This document shows, in pieces, positions 1-7,743 of a DNA stretch of 64,000 nt. The translations under genes were made by a program, and so were the position numbers. This DNA comes from Sphingomonas paucimobilis NBRC 13935. Its GTDB lineage: Bacteria > Pseudomonadota > Alphaproteobacteria > Sphingomonadales > Sphingomonadaceae. Within the stretch, counting starts at the first letter, position 1. The number at the start of each line of letters is the position of its first letter. The stretch spans positions 1-64,000 of the forward strand of contig NZ_BBJS01000061.1 of NCBI RefSeq assembly GCF_000739895.2. The letters run 5' to 3'. Under the pieces are notes generated by a model. It made no database searches. It had not been told where the DNA came from and worked only from the letters and a program-made list of their open reading frames with translations.

Positions 1-103
1 TCCCCAGCTCACGGCTCAGCGCCGCGAGCGAAGCTTGCGATCGCTGTATTGCTGCTCGGACGGCGTGCGTGGTCGTCGCGCACCCGTGACGAACCTGTCC
101 CAT
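1..103 (-). CDS. IS481-family transposase, N-terminal 34 residues (cut by window edge)
   Basis: Reading from an ATG at 103, the 34 visible residues begin MGQVRHGCATTTHAV and continue RAAIQRSQASLAALSRELG. This matches the N-terminal helix-turn-helix of IS481-type transposases, where the next residues usually continue INPKTVAKWRKR. The DDE catalytic domain would lie outside the window, so it is unknown whether the gene is intact. The ATG lies 56 bases inside the element end, a normal spacing for this family. Confidence 0.65.
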   Translation of the reverse strand, partial: MGQVRHGCATTTHAVRAAIQRSQASLAALSRELG

Positions 104-159
104 ACGGCTTCCTTCCATTCCAACGAAAGGATCGCACCATCAAACCGTGGCATCAAACA
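1..159 (-). mobile_element. End of an IS481-type insertion sequence (continues left of window)
   Basis: The window opens inside an insertion sequence. Its transposase start is at 103 on the minus strand. The outer end reads TGTTTGATGCC from position 159 inwards, and TGT...ACA ends are usual in the IS481 family. Immediately outside lies CCTAGG (160-165), which fits the NCTAGN target known for IS481. The flanking DNA is an IS1 remnant whose inverted copy at 9.6 kb reads CTAT instead of CTAG, so the element appears to have jumped into a CTAG created by one base change. The other end is not visible. Confidence 0.6.
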
Positions 160-160
160 C

Positions 161-309
161 CTAGGGCGCTGGAGACGCCTTTGTCGCCGATGTGATAGGC
201 AACAACGCGCCGCTGCGTCCGACTATAAGCAGTCCATATGACGGCCCGGCACTGTTTTTTGGACGAAGGTGTGGATTTCGTCCATCTCGATAACCGCGGA
301 CATCTGGTC
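161..309 (-). mobile_element. IS1-family transposase remnant, inverted copy of 9575-9723
   Basis: Read on the minus strand this stretch encodes the core of an IS1-type transposase: EMDEIHTFVQ, then after a one-base frame change AVIWTAYSRTQRRVVAY and HIGDKGVSS. About 136 of 145 bases match the plus-strand IS1 pseudogene near 9.6 kb, in opposite orientation. Both ends are truncated: the IS481 element cuts one end and the homology simply stops at about 309 on the other. It cannot encode a working transposase. From 310 to 411 nothing recognisable is seen before pepN. Confidence 0.75.
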
Positions 310-411
310 GCTACCGCCATGATAACACACCATCCCATCCTCCAGCCTTGCTACCAAAGCATGGGTTCAACCTAACAGCCCTTAGTCAACATTGCTCCGG
401 AACGGGGAGGA

Positions 412-3015
412 TCAATCCAAACTCTTCGATGCTTGTTCGAACAGGTCCTTCGACAGCCCCGGCGTCGCGACGATGCGCGCCAGTTCGGCGCGCATCAGCT
501 TTGCCCGCTCGGCGTCGAACCGGCGCCAGCGTCCCAGCGGCGGTAGCAGCTTGGCTGCCGTCTGCGGGTTGAGCCGGTCGAGCGCGATCAGCTGATCCGC
601 CAGGAAGCGATAGCCCGAGCCGTCGGCGGCGTTGAACGCCCGCTGGTTCATCCCGAAGGCGCCGATCAGCGACCGCGCGCGATTGGGGTTGGCGAGCGTG
701 AAGTGGGGATGCTCGGCCAGCCGCGCCACGACCGCACCGGTATCGTCGCGCGACGACAGCGCCTGGGTCTGGAACCATTTGTCGAGGACCAGCGCATTGT
801 CGGCATAGCGTGCATGGAAACGCTCCAGCGCGACCTCGCGTTCGGGCGCGTCGGTGCCGACCAGCGTGGTCAGAGCCGCTTGCCGGTCGGTCATATTGTC
901 GGCGTCGTCAAACTGGGCGAGCGCAAGCGCGGCGGCATCCTCGGCACCGCTGGCCGCGATATAGCCGAGCGCGACGTTGCGCAGACGGCGGCGCCCCTTG
1001 GCCTCGGGCGAATAGACATAGGCCCCTTGCGCCATTTCGGCATAGAGCCGCCGCCACGCCGGCGCCAAAGCCCGACCAAGCTGTTCCCGCAGCGACTCGC
1101 GCGCCGCATGGATCGCATCGGGATCGACCATGGCGAGCTGGTCACCGATGAAATTCTCCGACGGCAACAGGACGGCTTCGGCCAGGAACGCCGGCTCCAG
1201 CCCCTCGGCCTCCAGCGTGCGCGCGACGGCGTCGATCACCGCCTCGCTGTTCATCGTGCCGTTGATCGTGCCCGCCACCAGCGTGTCGAGCATCAATTGC
1301 TGCATCGCCTCGTACCGGGCGAAGGGATCGTCGTCATGCGCCGAAAGGAACGCGAGATCTTCGGCCGTACGGTCGCTTTCGATGACGACGGGGGCAGAGA
1401 AGCCGCGATTGATCGACAACACGGGGCGTTCGGTGATGGCTTCGAAGGTGATCGTCTCGGCCACCTGGTCGAGCAGGATCAGCCGCTCGTCGGTCAGCGG
1501 ACGGCCGGTCTCCGCACCGAACAACCGGACCTTGAGCGGCAGGACCATGGGCTGCTTGACCGGCTGGCCGGGCGTCGGCGGGACATGCTGGGCCAGGCGC
1601 AGCACCGCGCGGCCGCCGCCGGGCTCATGGGAAAGCCCGGCCGAGACGCGCGGCGTGCCGGCCTGGCTATACCAGAGGCGGAACTGGCGCAGATCGACGC
1701 CGCCTGCTTCCTCCATGCAGGCGACGAAATCCTCGCAGGTCGCGGCCGTCCCGTCGAAACGGTCGAAATACAGATCGGTCGCGGCGCGGAACTTCACCGG
1801 GCCCAGGATGGTCGCCATCATGCGGATCAGCTCGGCGCCCTTGTTATAGATGGTCGCCGTGTAGAAGTTGCTGATCTCGATATAGCTTTCCGGGCGCACC
1901 GGATGGGCGAGAGGCCCCGAATCCTCCGGGAACTGGCTGGCGCGAAGCCCGCGCACCTCCTCGATCCGCTTGACCGCCGCCGATCCCTGGTCGGCGGAGA
2001 AACACTGGTCGCGATAGACGGTGAAGCCTTCCTTCAAGGAAAGCTGGAACCAGTCGCGGCAGGTGATCCGGTTGCCCGACCAGTTGTGGAAATATTCATG
2101 CGCGACGACGGCGGCGATCGCGTCATAGTCGTAATCGGTAGCGGTGTCGGGATCGGCGAGGATGTAGCGGCTGTTGAAGATGTTCAGCCCCTTATTTTCC
2201 ATCGCGCCGAAGTTGAAATCGTCGACCGCGACGATGTTGAACACGTCGAGATCATATTCGCGGCCATAGACGCGTTCGTCCCAGGCCATGGACAGCTTCA
2301 GCGCATGGAGCGCATGATCGGTCTTGGCCAGATCGGCGGCGCGCACCCAGATGCCGAGCTCGACCTCGCGCCCGCTCATCGTGGTGAAGGTCGCGCGGTT
2401 GACCGCCAGATCGCCCGCCACCAGCGCGAAGAGATAGGAGGGCTTGGGGAAGGGATCATGCCACTCTGCCCATTGGGTGCCGTCGTCATTCGCGCCCTGC
2501 GCCACCGGATCGCCATTGGCGAGCAGCACCGGGAAACGCTGCGCATCCGCCGTCATGCGTACCCGGTAGACGCTGAGCACATCGGGCCGGTCGGGGAAGA
2601 AAGTGATGCGGCGAAACCCCTCGGCCTCGCACTGGGTGCACAGATTGCCGCCCGAGGCGTAGAGGCCCATCAGCTGGGTATTGCGATCGGGGGCGATCAC
2701 CACCTCGGTCTCGACGACATGGGTGTCGCCGGACAGCGGCACGACCAGTTGCTCGCCCTCCATCCGCCAGTCGTTGATCGTGACCCCGTCGACCTTGACC
2801 GACACCGGCGTCTGGCCCGCGCCATCGAGGCGCAGCGGCTCGCCATGGGCGCTGCTGCGCGTGACGGACAGGGCGGCGCGAACATGGGTTTCGGCGGGGT
2901 CGAGCCGGAAATCCAGCGTGATCTCGGGCACAGCCCAGGCGGGCGGGCAATAATCCTCGCGCCGGATGGCGGCGGGGGTGGTGCTGGGCTGGGCCGCGCT
3001 GTGCTGGATATCCAT
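412..3015 (-). CDS. pepN: Aminopeptidase N (M1 family zinc metallopeptidase)
   Basis: Cytoplasmic zinc aminopeptidase that removes N-terminal residues from peptides. With the start at 3015 the protein is 867 residues, almost the 870 of E. coli PepN. The exopeptidase motif GAMEN is at about 270-274. The zinc motif HEYFH at 306-310 is followed 18 residues later by Glu329, the complete M1 HEXXH-x18-E signature. An in-frame ATG 75 bases upstream would add 25 residues that look unrelated to the family, so the later start is preferred, although its ribosome site is weak. The gene is divergent from the M28 peptidase across 139 bases that must hold both promoters; no clear boxes were assigned. Nothing looks damaged. 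Confidence 0.95.
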   Translation of the reverse strand: MDIQHSAAQPSTTPAAIRREDYCPPAWAVPEITLDFRLDPAETHVRAALSVTRSSAHGEPLRLDGAGQTPVSVKVDGVTINDWRMEGEQLVVPLSGDTHVVETEVVIAPDRNTQLMGLYASGGNLCTQCEAEGFRRITFFPDRPDVLSVYRVRMTADAQRFPVLLANGDPVAQGANDDGTQWAEWHDPFPKPSYLFALVAGDLAVNRATFTTMSGREVELGIWVRAADLAKTDHALHALKLSMAWDERVYGREYDLDVFNIVAVDDFNFGAMENKGLNIFNSRYILADPDTATDYDYDAIAAVVAHEYFHNWSGNRITCRDWFQLSLKEGFTVYRDQCFSADQGSAAVKRIEEVRGLRASQFPEDSGPLAHPVRPESYIEISNFYTATIYNKGAELIRMMATILGPVKFRAATDLYFDRFDGTAATCEDFVACMEEAGGVDLRQFRLWYSQAGTPRVSAGLSHEPGGGRAVLRLAQHVPPTPGQPVKQPMVLPLKVRLFGAETGRPLTDERLILLDQVAETITFEAITERPVLSINRGFSAPVVIESDRTAEDLAFLSAHDDDPFARYEAMQQLMLDTLVAGTINGTMNSEAVIDAVARTLEAEGLEPAFLAEAVLLPSENFIGDQLAMVDPDAIHAARESLREQLGRALAPAWRRLYAEMAQGAYVYSPEAKGRRRLRNVALGYIAASGAEDAAALALAQFDDADNMTDRQAALTTLVGTDAPEREVALERFHARYADNALVLDKWFQTQALSSRDDTGAVVARLAEHPHFTLANPNRARSLIGAFGMNQRAFNAADGSGYRFLADQLIALDRLNPQTAAKLLPPLGRWRRFDAERAKLMRAELARIVATPGLSKDLFEQASKSLD

Positions 3016-3154
3016 CGCGGGAATATAGCCCTGCCGATCCCATAGGACCATGGCGGGCGCACAGGAAAAAAGCGTGATATGACAAGGCATGCCGCTTGAT
3101 CGCGGGGGGCGGCATGATACCCCTTAGGGCCTGTCATTTCCCGAAAGGTCCTGC

Positions 3155-4861
3155 ATGTCGCGTTCGACGGCTCTGTTGCCGCTGCTTCTCCTGTCCACCG
3201 CCGCTTTTGCCTATGACCATGATCACGACCATGGGCAGACTGCCCCGACCACGGCCCAGACCGCGACACCCCAGCGCAGCGCTGCCGAACGCAACGCAAC
3301 CATCACCGCCCCGCTGCCCGAGAATCAGGCGGCGATGAAGGCGCATGTCATGTTCCTGGCGTCGGACGCGATGGCGGGGCGCGAGGCGGGGACCCGCGAT
3401 TACGACATCGCTGCGCAATATGTCGCCGCGCAATTCTATGCGGCGGGCCTGCGCCCGGGTGGCGACGAGGGCGGCTATCTGCAGAAGGTGCCGCTGGTCG
3501 GCTACAAGCTCGCCGACAAGGGCAGTGCGATGTGGACGCCGGCGGGCGGCCAGGCGCAGGAGCTGGTCTTTGGCGAGGATTTCGTCCCCTCGCCCGTGCC
3601 CAATGCCCGGGAAACCAGCCTGACCGCGCCGGTCGTCTTCGTCGGCTATGGCATCGACGCCGCGCAATATGGCCTGGCCGATTACAAGGGCGCCGATGTG
3701 CGCGGCAAGATCGTCGCTTTCCTGCCCGGCACGCCCGAGGGTCTGGGCGGCGAGGAGCGCGCCTTTTTCGGATCGGCGGTGAACAAGGCGGCGCTGGCGG
3801 CGGCGCGGGGGGCGGTCGGGGCGGTGCAGATCGACATGCCACGCGCCAACGCGCGACAGCGTCCCTTCGCAACGCTCGCCCGCTATTATGATGCGCAGCG
3901 CGTGACCTGGGCGAACCCGGACGGCACCGCGCATGCGATGACGCCGACGACACCGGTGCTGGGCACGCTGTCGCAAGGCGGCGCGGCCAAGCTGTTCGGC
4001 AAGGACTGGGCGGCGATCACCAAGGCCGCCGCCGCGACCAAGCCCCGCTTCACGCCCGTCGCCGCCAAGGGGCAGATGACGGTCGCGTCCAAGACCAGCT
4101 TCAAGCCGATGGACAGCAGCAACGTCATCGGCCTGATCCCAGGCAGCGATCCCAAGCTGAAGGACCAAGTCGTCGTCCTGTCGGCGCATCTCGACCATAT
4201 CGGCGTCAATGAGGGCGGCGATGGCGACCGGATCAACAATGGCGCGCTCGACAATGCGATCGGCATCGCCAGCCTGATCGAGGAGGCCAAGCGCTTCAAG
4301 GCGGCGGCCGCGCCCAAGCGCACCGTCATGTTCCTGGCGGTGACGGCGGAGGAAAAGGGGCTGGTCGGCTCCGACTATTTCGCCAACCATCCGACCGTGC
4401 CGCTGTCGTCGATCGTCGCCGACGTCAATCTCGACATGCCGATCCTGACCTACAAGTTCGAGGATATGGTGGTGTTCGGCGCGGACCGCTCGACCCTCGG
4501 GCCGATCGTTCGCAAGGCGGTCGGCGCGATGGGGTTGCCGGTCGCGCCCGATCCGATGCCCGAGGAGGGGATTTTCGTCCGCTCCGACCATTTCCGTTTC
4601 GTGCAGAAAGGCATCCCCTCGGTCTTCCTCTGGCCGGGCCAGGCGGGACCGGGCAAGGCGGCGGTCGCCGACTTCATGAGCCACCGCTATCACAAGCCCG
4701 GCGATGAGGTGGATCAGGGCATCGACTGGAGCCAGGGCCCGCGTTTCGTCAGCGTGAACTACGCCATCGCCCGCGAGATCGCCGATGGCGCGGAGCGGCC
4801 GGTGTGGAACAAGGGCGATTATTTCGGCACGCTCTACAAGGGGCCGATGGCGGCGAAGTGA
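3155..4861 (+). CDS. Secreted M28-family metallopeptidase (aminopeptidase with PA-type insert)
   Basis: A 568-residue exported peptidase. The N-terminus MSRSTALLPLLLLSTAAFA is a signal peptide; the mature protein starts with a His/Asp-rich stretch (YDHDHDHG) that might bind metal. The middle (about 130-290) resembles a PA insert. The M28 core follows with its co-catalytic zinc ligands: LSAHLDH, GALDNAIG, TAEEKGLVGS with the catalytic Glu, VNLDMP and SHRYHKPGDE. A ribosome site (AAAGG) lies about eight bases before the ATG. It is likely a periplasmic aminopeptidase that, with PepN, releases amino acids; the exact specificity cannot be read from the sequence. The stop is followed 50 bases on by an inverted-repeat element that could end transcription. 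Confidence 0.88.
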   Translation: MSRSTALLPLLLLSTAAFAYDHDHDHGQTAPTTAQTATPQRSAAERNATITAPLPENQAAMKAHVMFLASDAMAGREAGTRDYDIAAQYVAAQFYAAGLRPGGDEGGYLQKVPLVGYKLADKGSAMWTPAGGQAQELVFGEDFVPSPVPNARETSLTAPVVFVGYGIDAAQYGLADYKGADVRGKIVAFLPGTPEGLGGEERAFFGSAVNKAALAAARGAVGAVQIDMPRANARQRPFATLARYYDAQRVTWANPDGTAHAMTPTTPVLGTLSQGGAAKLFGKDWAAITKAAAATKPRFTPVAAKGQMTVASKTSFKPMDSSNVIGLIPGSDPKLKDQVVVLSAHLDHIGVNEGGDGDRINNGALDNAIGIASLIEEAKRFKAAAAPKRTVMFLAVTAEEKGLVGSDYFANHPTVPLSSIVADVNLDMPILTYKFEDMVVFGADRSTLGPIVRKAVGAMGLPVAPDPMPEEGIFVRSDHFRFVQKGIPSVFLWPGQAGPGKAAVADFMSHRYHKPGDEVDQGIDWSQGPRFVSVNYAIAREIADGAERPVWNKGDYFGTLYKGPMAAK

Positions 4862-4910
4862 AAGGAGTGACAGGGAATTCGGGCTGTTTGAGGCCAAATC
4901 TCCCCCACGC

Positions 4911-5003
4911 CTGTTCAGCCTGAGCGAAGTCGAAGGCCATGGGATGACCTTGGGCTTGTGGCCTATCCGGGGGCGTGCACTTCGACCTCGCTCAGGGCGA
5001 ACG
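4911..5003. repeat. Sphingomonad extragenic palindrome, inverted pair
   Basis: Two copies of the same short sequence face each other. One at 4913-4938 contains CAGCCTGAGCGAAGTCGAAG; the other at 4979-5002 reads in the opposite sense with TTCGACCTCGCTCAGGGCGA. Together they can fold into a long hairpin with about a 40-base loop, like a REPIN. A second pair of the same family lies at 11176-11262. Such repeats are common between genes in sphingomonads. The right arm abuts the Shine-Dalgarno sequence of the next gene. Confidence 0.8.
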
Positions 5004-5016
5004 GAGGTTTGAGTTG

Positions 5017-5856
5017 GTGGGTCGTCTTTTCGTCTTCGGCATGGGCTATGCCGCCGGTCATCTGGCGGCGTTGCTGGAGGGCCGGGGCTGGTCCGTCACG
5101 GGGACGACCCGTGACGGGCGCGGCGGTACTTTGAGGTTCGACGACCGCGAGCGCGTGATGGCGGAGATCACCGCCGCCACGCATATCCTGTCCTCCGTCC
5201 CTCCCGAGGACGAGGTCGATCCGGTATTGGTCGCCTATGGCACGCTACTCGCGCACTCGGATGCGTGGCTCGGCTATCTGTCCTCGACGGGCGTTTATGG
5301 CGATGCTGGCGGTGCCTGGGTCGATGAGACGGCGCCGATCGGCTCGGGTCGCAGGGCTGCCCGTGCGGCAGCGGACGCGGACTGGCAGGCGCTGGGCGCC
5401 CGTGTGTTTCGCCTGCCGGGCATCTATGGCCCCGGCCGCTCGCCCATCGACCGCGTTCGGGCGGGACGGGCGCACCGTGTCGGGCTGCTCGGCCAGGTGT
5501 TCAGCCGGGTGCATATCGCCGATATCGTCTCGGGTGTGATCGCCGGGTTCGATGGTCCGGCGGGGGCCTATAATCTCGCCGACGATTTTCCGTGCGACCA
5601 GGATGCGGTGGTTTCGTACGCCGCGACGCTGGCGGGCCTGCCGCCGCCGCCGCTGGTGCCGCTGGAAAGCCTGTCGGCGGCGGCGCGCGGTTTCTATGCC
5701 GAGAATCGGCGGGTGGCGAATGGCAAGGCCAAGCGGGTACTGAACTGGCGCCCGCTTTATCCCAATTACCGATTGGGCCTACGCGCCTTGAGCGCGATGA
5801 CCAGCCCCAGCGCCGTGACACCCGCCCCCGCGCTTGCCAGCAGCGACCAGCGATAG
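5017..5856 (+). CDS. NAD(P)-dependent epimerase/dehydratase-like protein (YeeZ type)
   Basis: A 279-residue extended-SDR-like protein close in length to E. coli YeeZ (274). It opens with the dinucleotide fold LFVFGMGYAAGHLA. The STGVYGD and LPGIYGPGRSPIDRV motifs and the late HIADIV are typical of sugar-nucleotide epimerase relatives. The start is taken at a GTG (5017) nine bases after GGAGG; an upstream ATG at 4975 would translate the intergenic repeat (HFDLAQGER) and is rejected. The last 91 bases overlap the 3' end of the converging EamA gene. The substrate is unknown; family members are often annotated only as NAD(P)-binding. Confidence 0.8.
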   Translation: MGRLFVFGMGYAAGHLAALLEGRGWSVTGTTRDGRGGTLRFDDRERVMAEITAATHILSSVPPEDEVDPVLVAYGTLLAHSDAWLGYLSSTGVYGDAGGAWVDETAPIGSGRRAARAAADADWQALGARVFRLPGIYGPGRSPIDRVRAGRAHRVGLLGQVFSRVHIADIVSGVIAGFDGPAGAYNLADDFPCDQDAVVSYAATLAGLPPPPLVPLESLSAAARGFYAENRRVANGKAKRVLNWRPLYPNYRLGLRALSAMTSPSAVTPAPALASSDQR

Positions 5857-6686
5857 CCCTCGAACACCGTCGACAGGCTCATCGCGATGACGGGCACGAT
5901 GACGCTGGAATAGGCCGCCTTGGCCGGGCCGATCGTGCGCAGCACCCGGTAATAGAGCGGAAAGGCCAGCGCCGAGGCGAAGAGGCCGAGATAGAGGATG
6001 CCGAGCACATAGCCGGCGCGCATCTCGAACACCGGCGGGCCGTTCAGCGTATAGGCGATGACCGCATCCAGCGCCGATCCGATCAGCATCGCGACACTCA
6101 AGGTCGCGTGCATCGGGAAACGCTTGGCGGTGTTGGTCGCCTGCATGACATTGGCGGTCGAAGCGGACAGGATCGCGACGATGGTCAGCACGATCCCGGT
6201 CAGCGCGCGCGCGGGGCCCGCCGGATCGACTCGCGCCTCATGCACGAACAACAGGGCCGCGCCCGCCATCGCGATCCCCGAGCCGATCAGCAACTGCCGC
6301 CCCATGCGCTGGCCCAGGAAAAGCCGCGCGAAACCGGCATTGGGGATCAGCAGCATCGCAAAGACGACCGCGACCAGCCCGGAGGTGATATACGCCTCCG
6401 CCCGGTAGACGAAGTTGAAGTTCAGGACGAACTGGAACAGCCCGATCCCGGCGGCGAACAGCCAGCCGGTGGTGCCGAGACGGAAACTCTCGCGCTTGGC
6501 GAGCGCGAAGGCGCCCATGGCGAGCCCGCCGACCAGAAAGCGATAGCTGACCGACCAGGTGGCGGGGACGACCGAAATCTGGTCGCGGATGACCAGCCAG
6601 GTCGAACCCCAGATCAGCGTGACGATGGCAAAGGGGATGAGGACGGAGGCGCGCGTCGAGCGCGGGCCGGTGTCGAACTCGCTCAT
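5766..6686 (-). CDS. EamA/DMT-superfamily transporter
   Basis: A 306-residue inner-membrane protein with about ten hydrophobic helices arranged as two EamA repeats. The first repeat has the typical ALIWGSTW-like segment (TLIWGSTWLVIRDQ). The second contains YLGLFASALAFPLYYRVL and a glycine-rich last helix. Members of the drug/metabolite transporter superfamily export amino acids or small metabolites; the substrate here cannot be told. The start ATG overlaps the stop of the threonine aldolase gene by four bases (ATGA), so the two are probably co-translated and the pair may deal with an amino acid product. Confidence 0.88.
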   Translation of the reverse strand: MSEFDTGPRSTRASVLIPFAIVTLIWGSTWLVIRDQISVVPATWSVSYRFLVGGLAMGAFALAKRESFRLGTTGWLFAAGIGLFQFVLNFNFVYRAEAYITSGLVAVVFAMLLIPNAGFARLFLGQRMGRQLLIGSGIAMAGAALLFVHEARVDPAGPARALTGIVLTIVAILSASTANVMQATNTAKRFPMHATLSVAMLIGSALDAVIAYTLNGPPVFEMRAGYVLGILYLGLFASALAFPLYYRVLRTIGPAKAAYSSVIVPVIAMSLSTVFEGYRWSLLASAGAGVTALGLVIALKARRPNR

Positions 6687-7684
6687 AGCGCGGCGATCGC
6701 ATCGGCGAGGCGCGCGACATCGTGCGCGTCCGTGTCCCAGGCCGTGACGAGGCGGATTTCTCCCTCCGCCCAGTCGTAGAAGTCGAACCCTTGCGCGCGC
6801 AAAGCGGCGGCCTCCTCGGGCGTAGCGCGCAGGAAGACCTCATTGGCCTCAACCGGGTGGACCAAGCGGCTAGCCGCCGCGCCCGCCAGCCGCTCGGCAC
6901 AGGCATTGGCCAGCGCGGCATTGGCGATCCACAGATCATCCTCGACCATCGCCAGCACCTGTGCCGCCAGATAGCGGCCCTTGGACATGAGCAGCCCGGC
7001 GCGCTTGCGGCGGCGGCGGGTGACGTCGGCAAGGCCGGGTTTGAAGAAGACCAGCGCCTCGGCACTCATCGCGCCATTCTTGACGAAGCCGAAGGACAAG
7101 GCCTCGACGCCCGCCTGCCAGGTCAGCGCGGCGGGCGTGCAACCCAGCCGCGCCACCGCATTGGCGAAGCGTGCGCCATCCATGTGGAAACCGAGCGCGC
7201 GTTCCTTCGCCAGCGCGCCGATCGCGGCGACCTCGTCCGGATTGTAGACGCGGCCATATTCGGTGGCGTTGGTGATCGAGATGGCGTGCGGCTGGACCCG
7301 GTGCACGTCGTTGGCGATGGCGTCGATCACGCTCCGGATCGTATCGGGGGTCAGCTTCGCCCCCTCGCCATCGGCCAGCATCAGCTTGGCGCCATGGGTG
7401 TAGAATTCGGGCGCGCCGCCCTCGTCATTCTGGATATGCGAGTCGCGGTGGCAGACCACGCCGCCATAGGGCGGACAGAGCGCGGCCAGCGCCAGGCAGT
7501 TGGCGGCGGTGCCGGTGGGGACCCACAGCACGTCGACTTGCGTCCCGAACAGCTCGGACAGCCGCCCGTCCAGCGCCTTGGACCAGCGGTCGCCGTCATA
7601 GGCGGTGTCCATCTGATCAGCGCCGGCGATGGCCTCCATCACCTTGGGATGGATACGAGCGGCGTTGTCCGAGAAAAAGCGCAT
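6683..7684 (-). CDS. Low-specificity L-threonine aldolase family (PLP enzyme)
   Basis: A 333-residue fold-type I PLP enzyme. It starts MRFFSDNAARIHPKVMEAI, as in threonine aldolases, and has the PTGTAANCLAL cofactor-phosphate segment, HMDGARFANA (the Asp that contacts the pyridine nitrogen) and SFGFVKNGAMSAEAL with the Schiff-base Lys. Family members cleave L-threonine or L-allo-threonine to glycine and acetaldehyde. A close alternative is another beta-eliminating lyase of the same fold. It is co-transcribed with the downstream EamA transporter (ATGA overlap), an arrangement that suggests removal of an amino acid or its product. Confidence 0.85.
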   Translation of the reverse strand: MRFFSDNAARIHPKVMEAIAGADQMDTAYDGDRWSKALDGRLSELFGTQVDVLWVPTGTAANCLALAALCPPYGGVVCHRDSHIQNDEGGAPEFYTHGAKLMLADGEGAKLTPDTIRSVIDAIANDVHRVQPHAISITNATEYGRVYNPDEVAAIGALAKERALGFHMDGARFANAVARLGCTPAALTWQAGVEALSFGFVKNGAMSAEALVFFKPGLADVTRRRRKRAGLLMSKGRYLAAQVLAMVEDDLWIANAALANACAERLAGAAASRLVHPVEANEVFLRATPEEAAALRAQGFDFYDWAEGEIRLVTAWDTDAHDVARLADAIAAL

Positions 7685-7743
7685 GGCTCAGGCGTTTGAG
7701 CGAGGCGGCGCCATGCGTCAACACTACCGCCCCATTCCATGCG

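Noticed and set aside
250..290. Programmed frameshift in the IS1 remnant (A6C run)
   Set aside because: The frame change needed is +1, not the -1 used by IS1, and the run is not kept in the second copy (9630), so it is ordinary decay.
703..3045. Long plus-strand open frame of 780 codons opposite pepN
   Set aside because: It is rich in Arg, Asp and Gly with no domain, while the minus strand encodes a complete aminopeptidase N; it is a GC-rich shadow.
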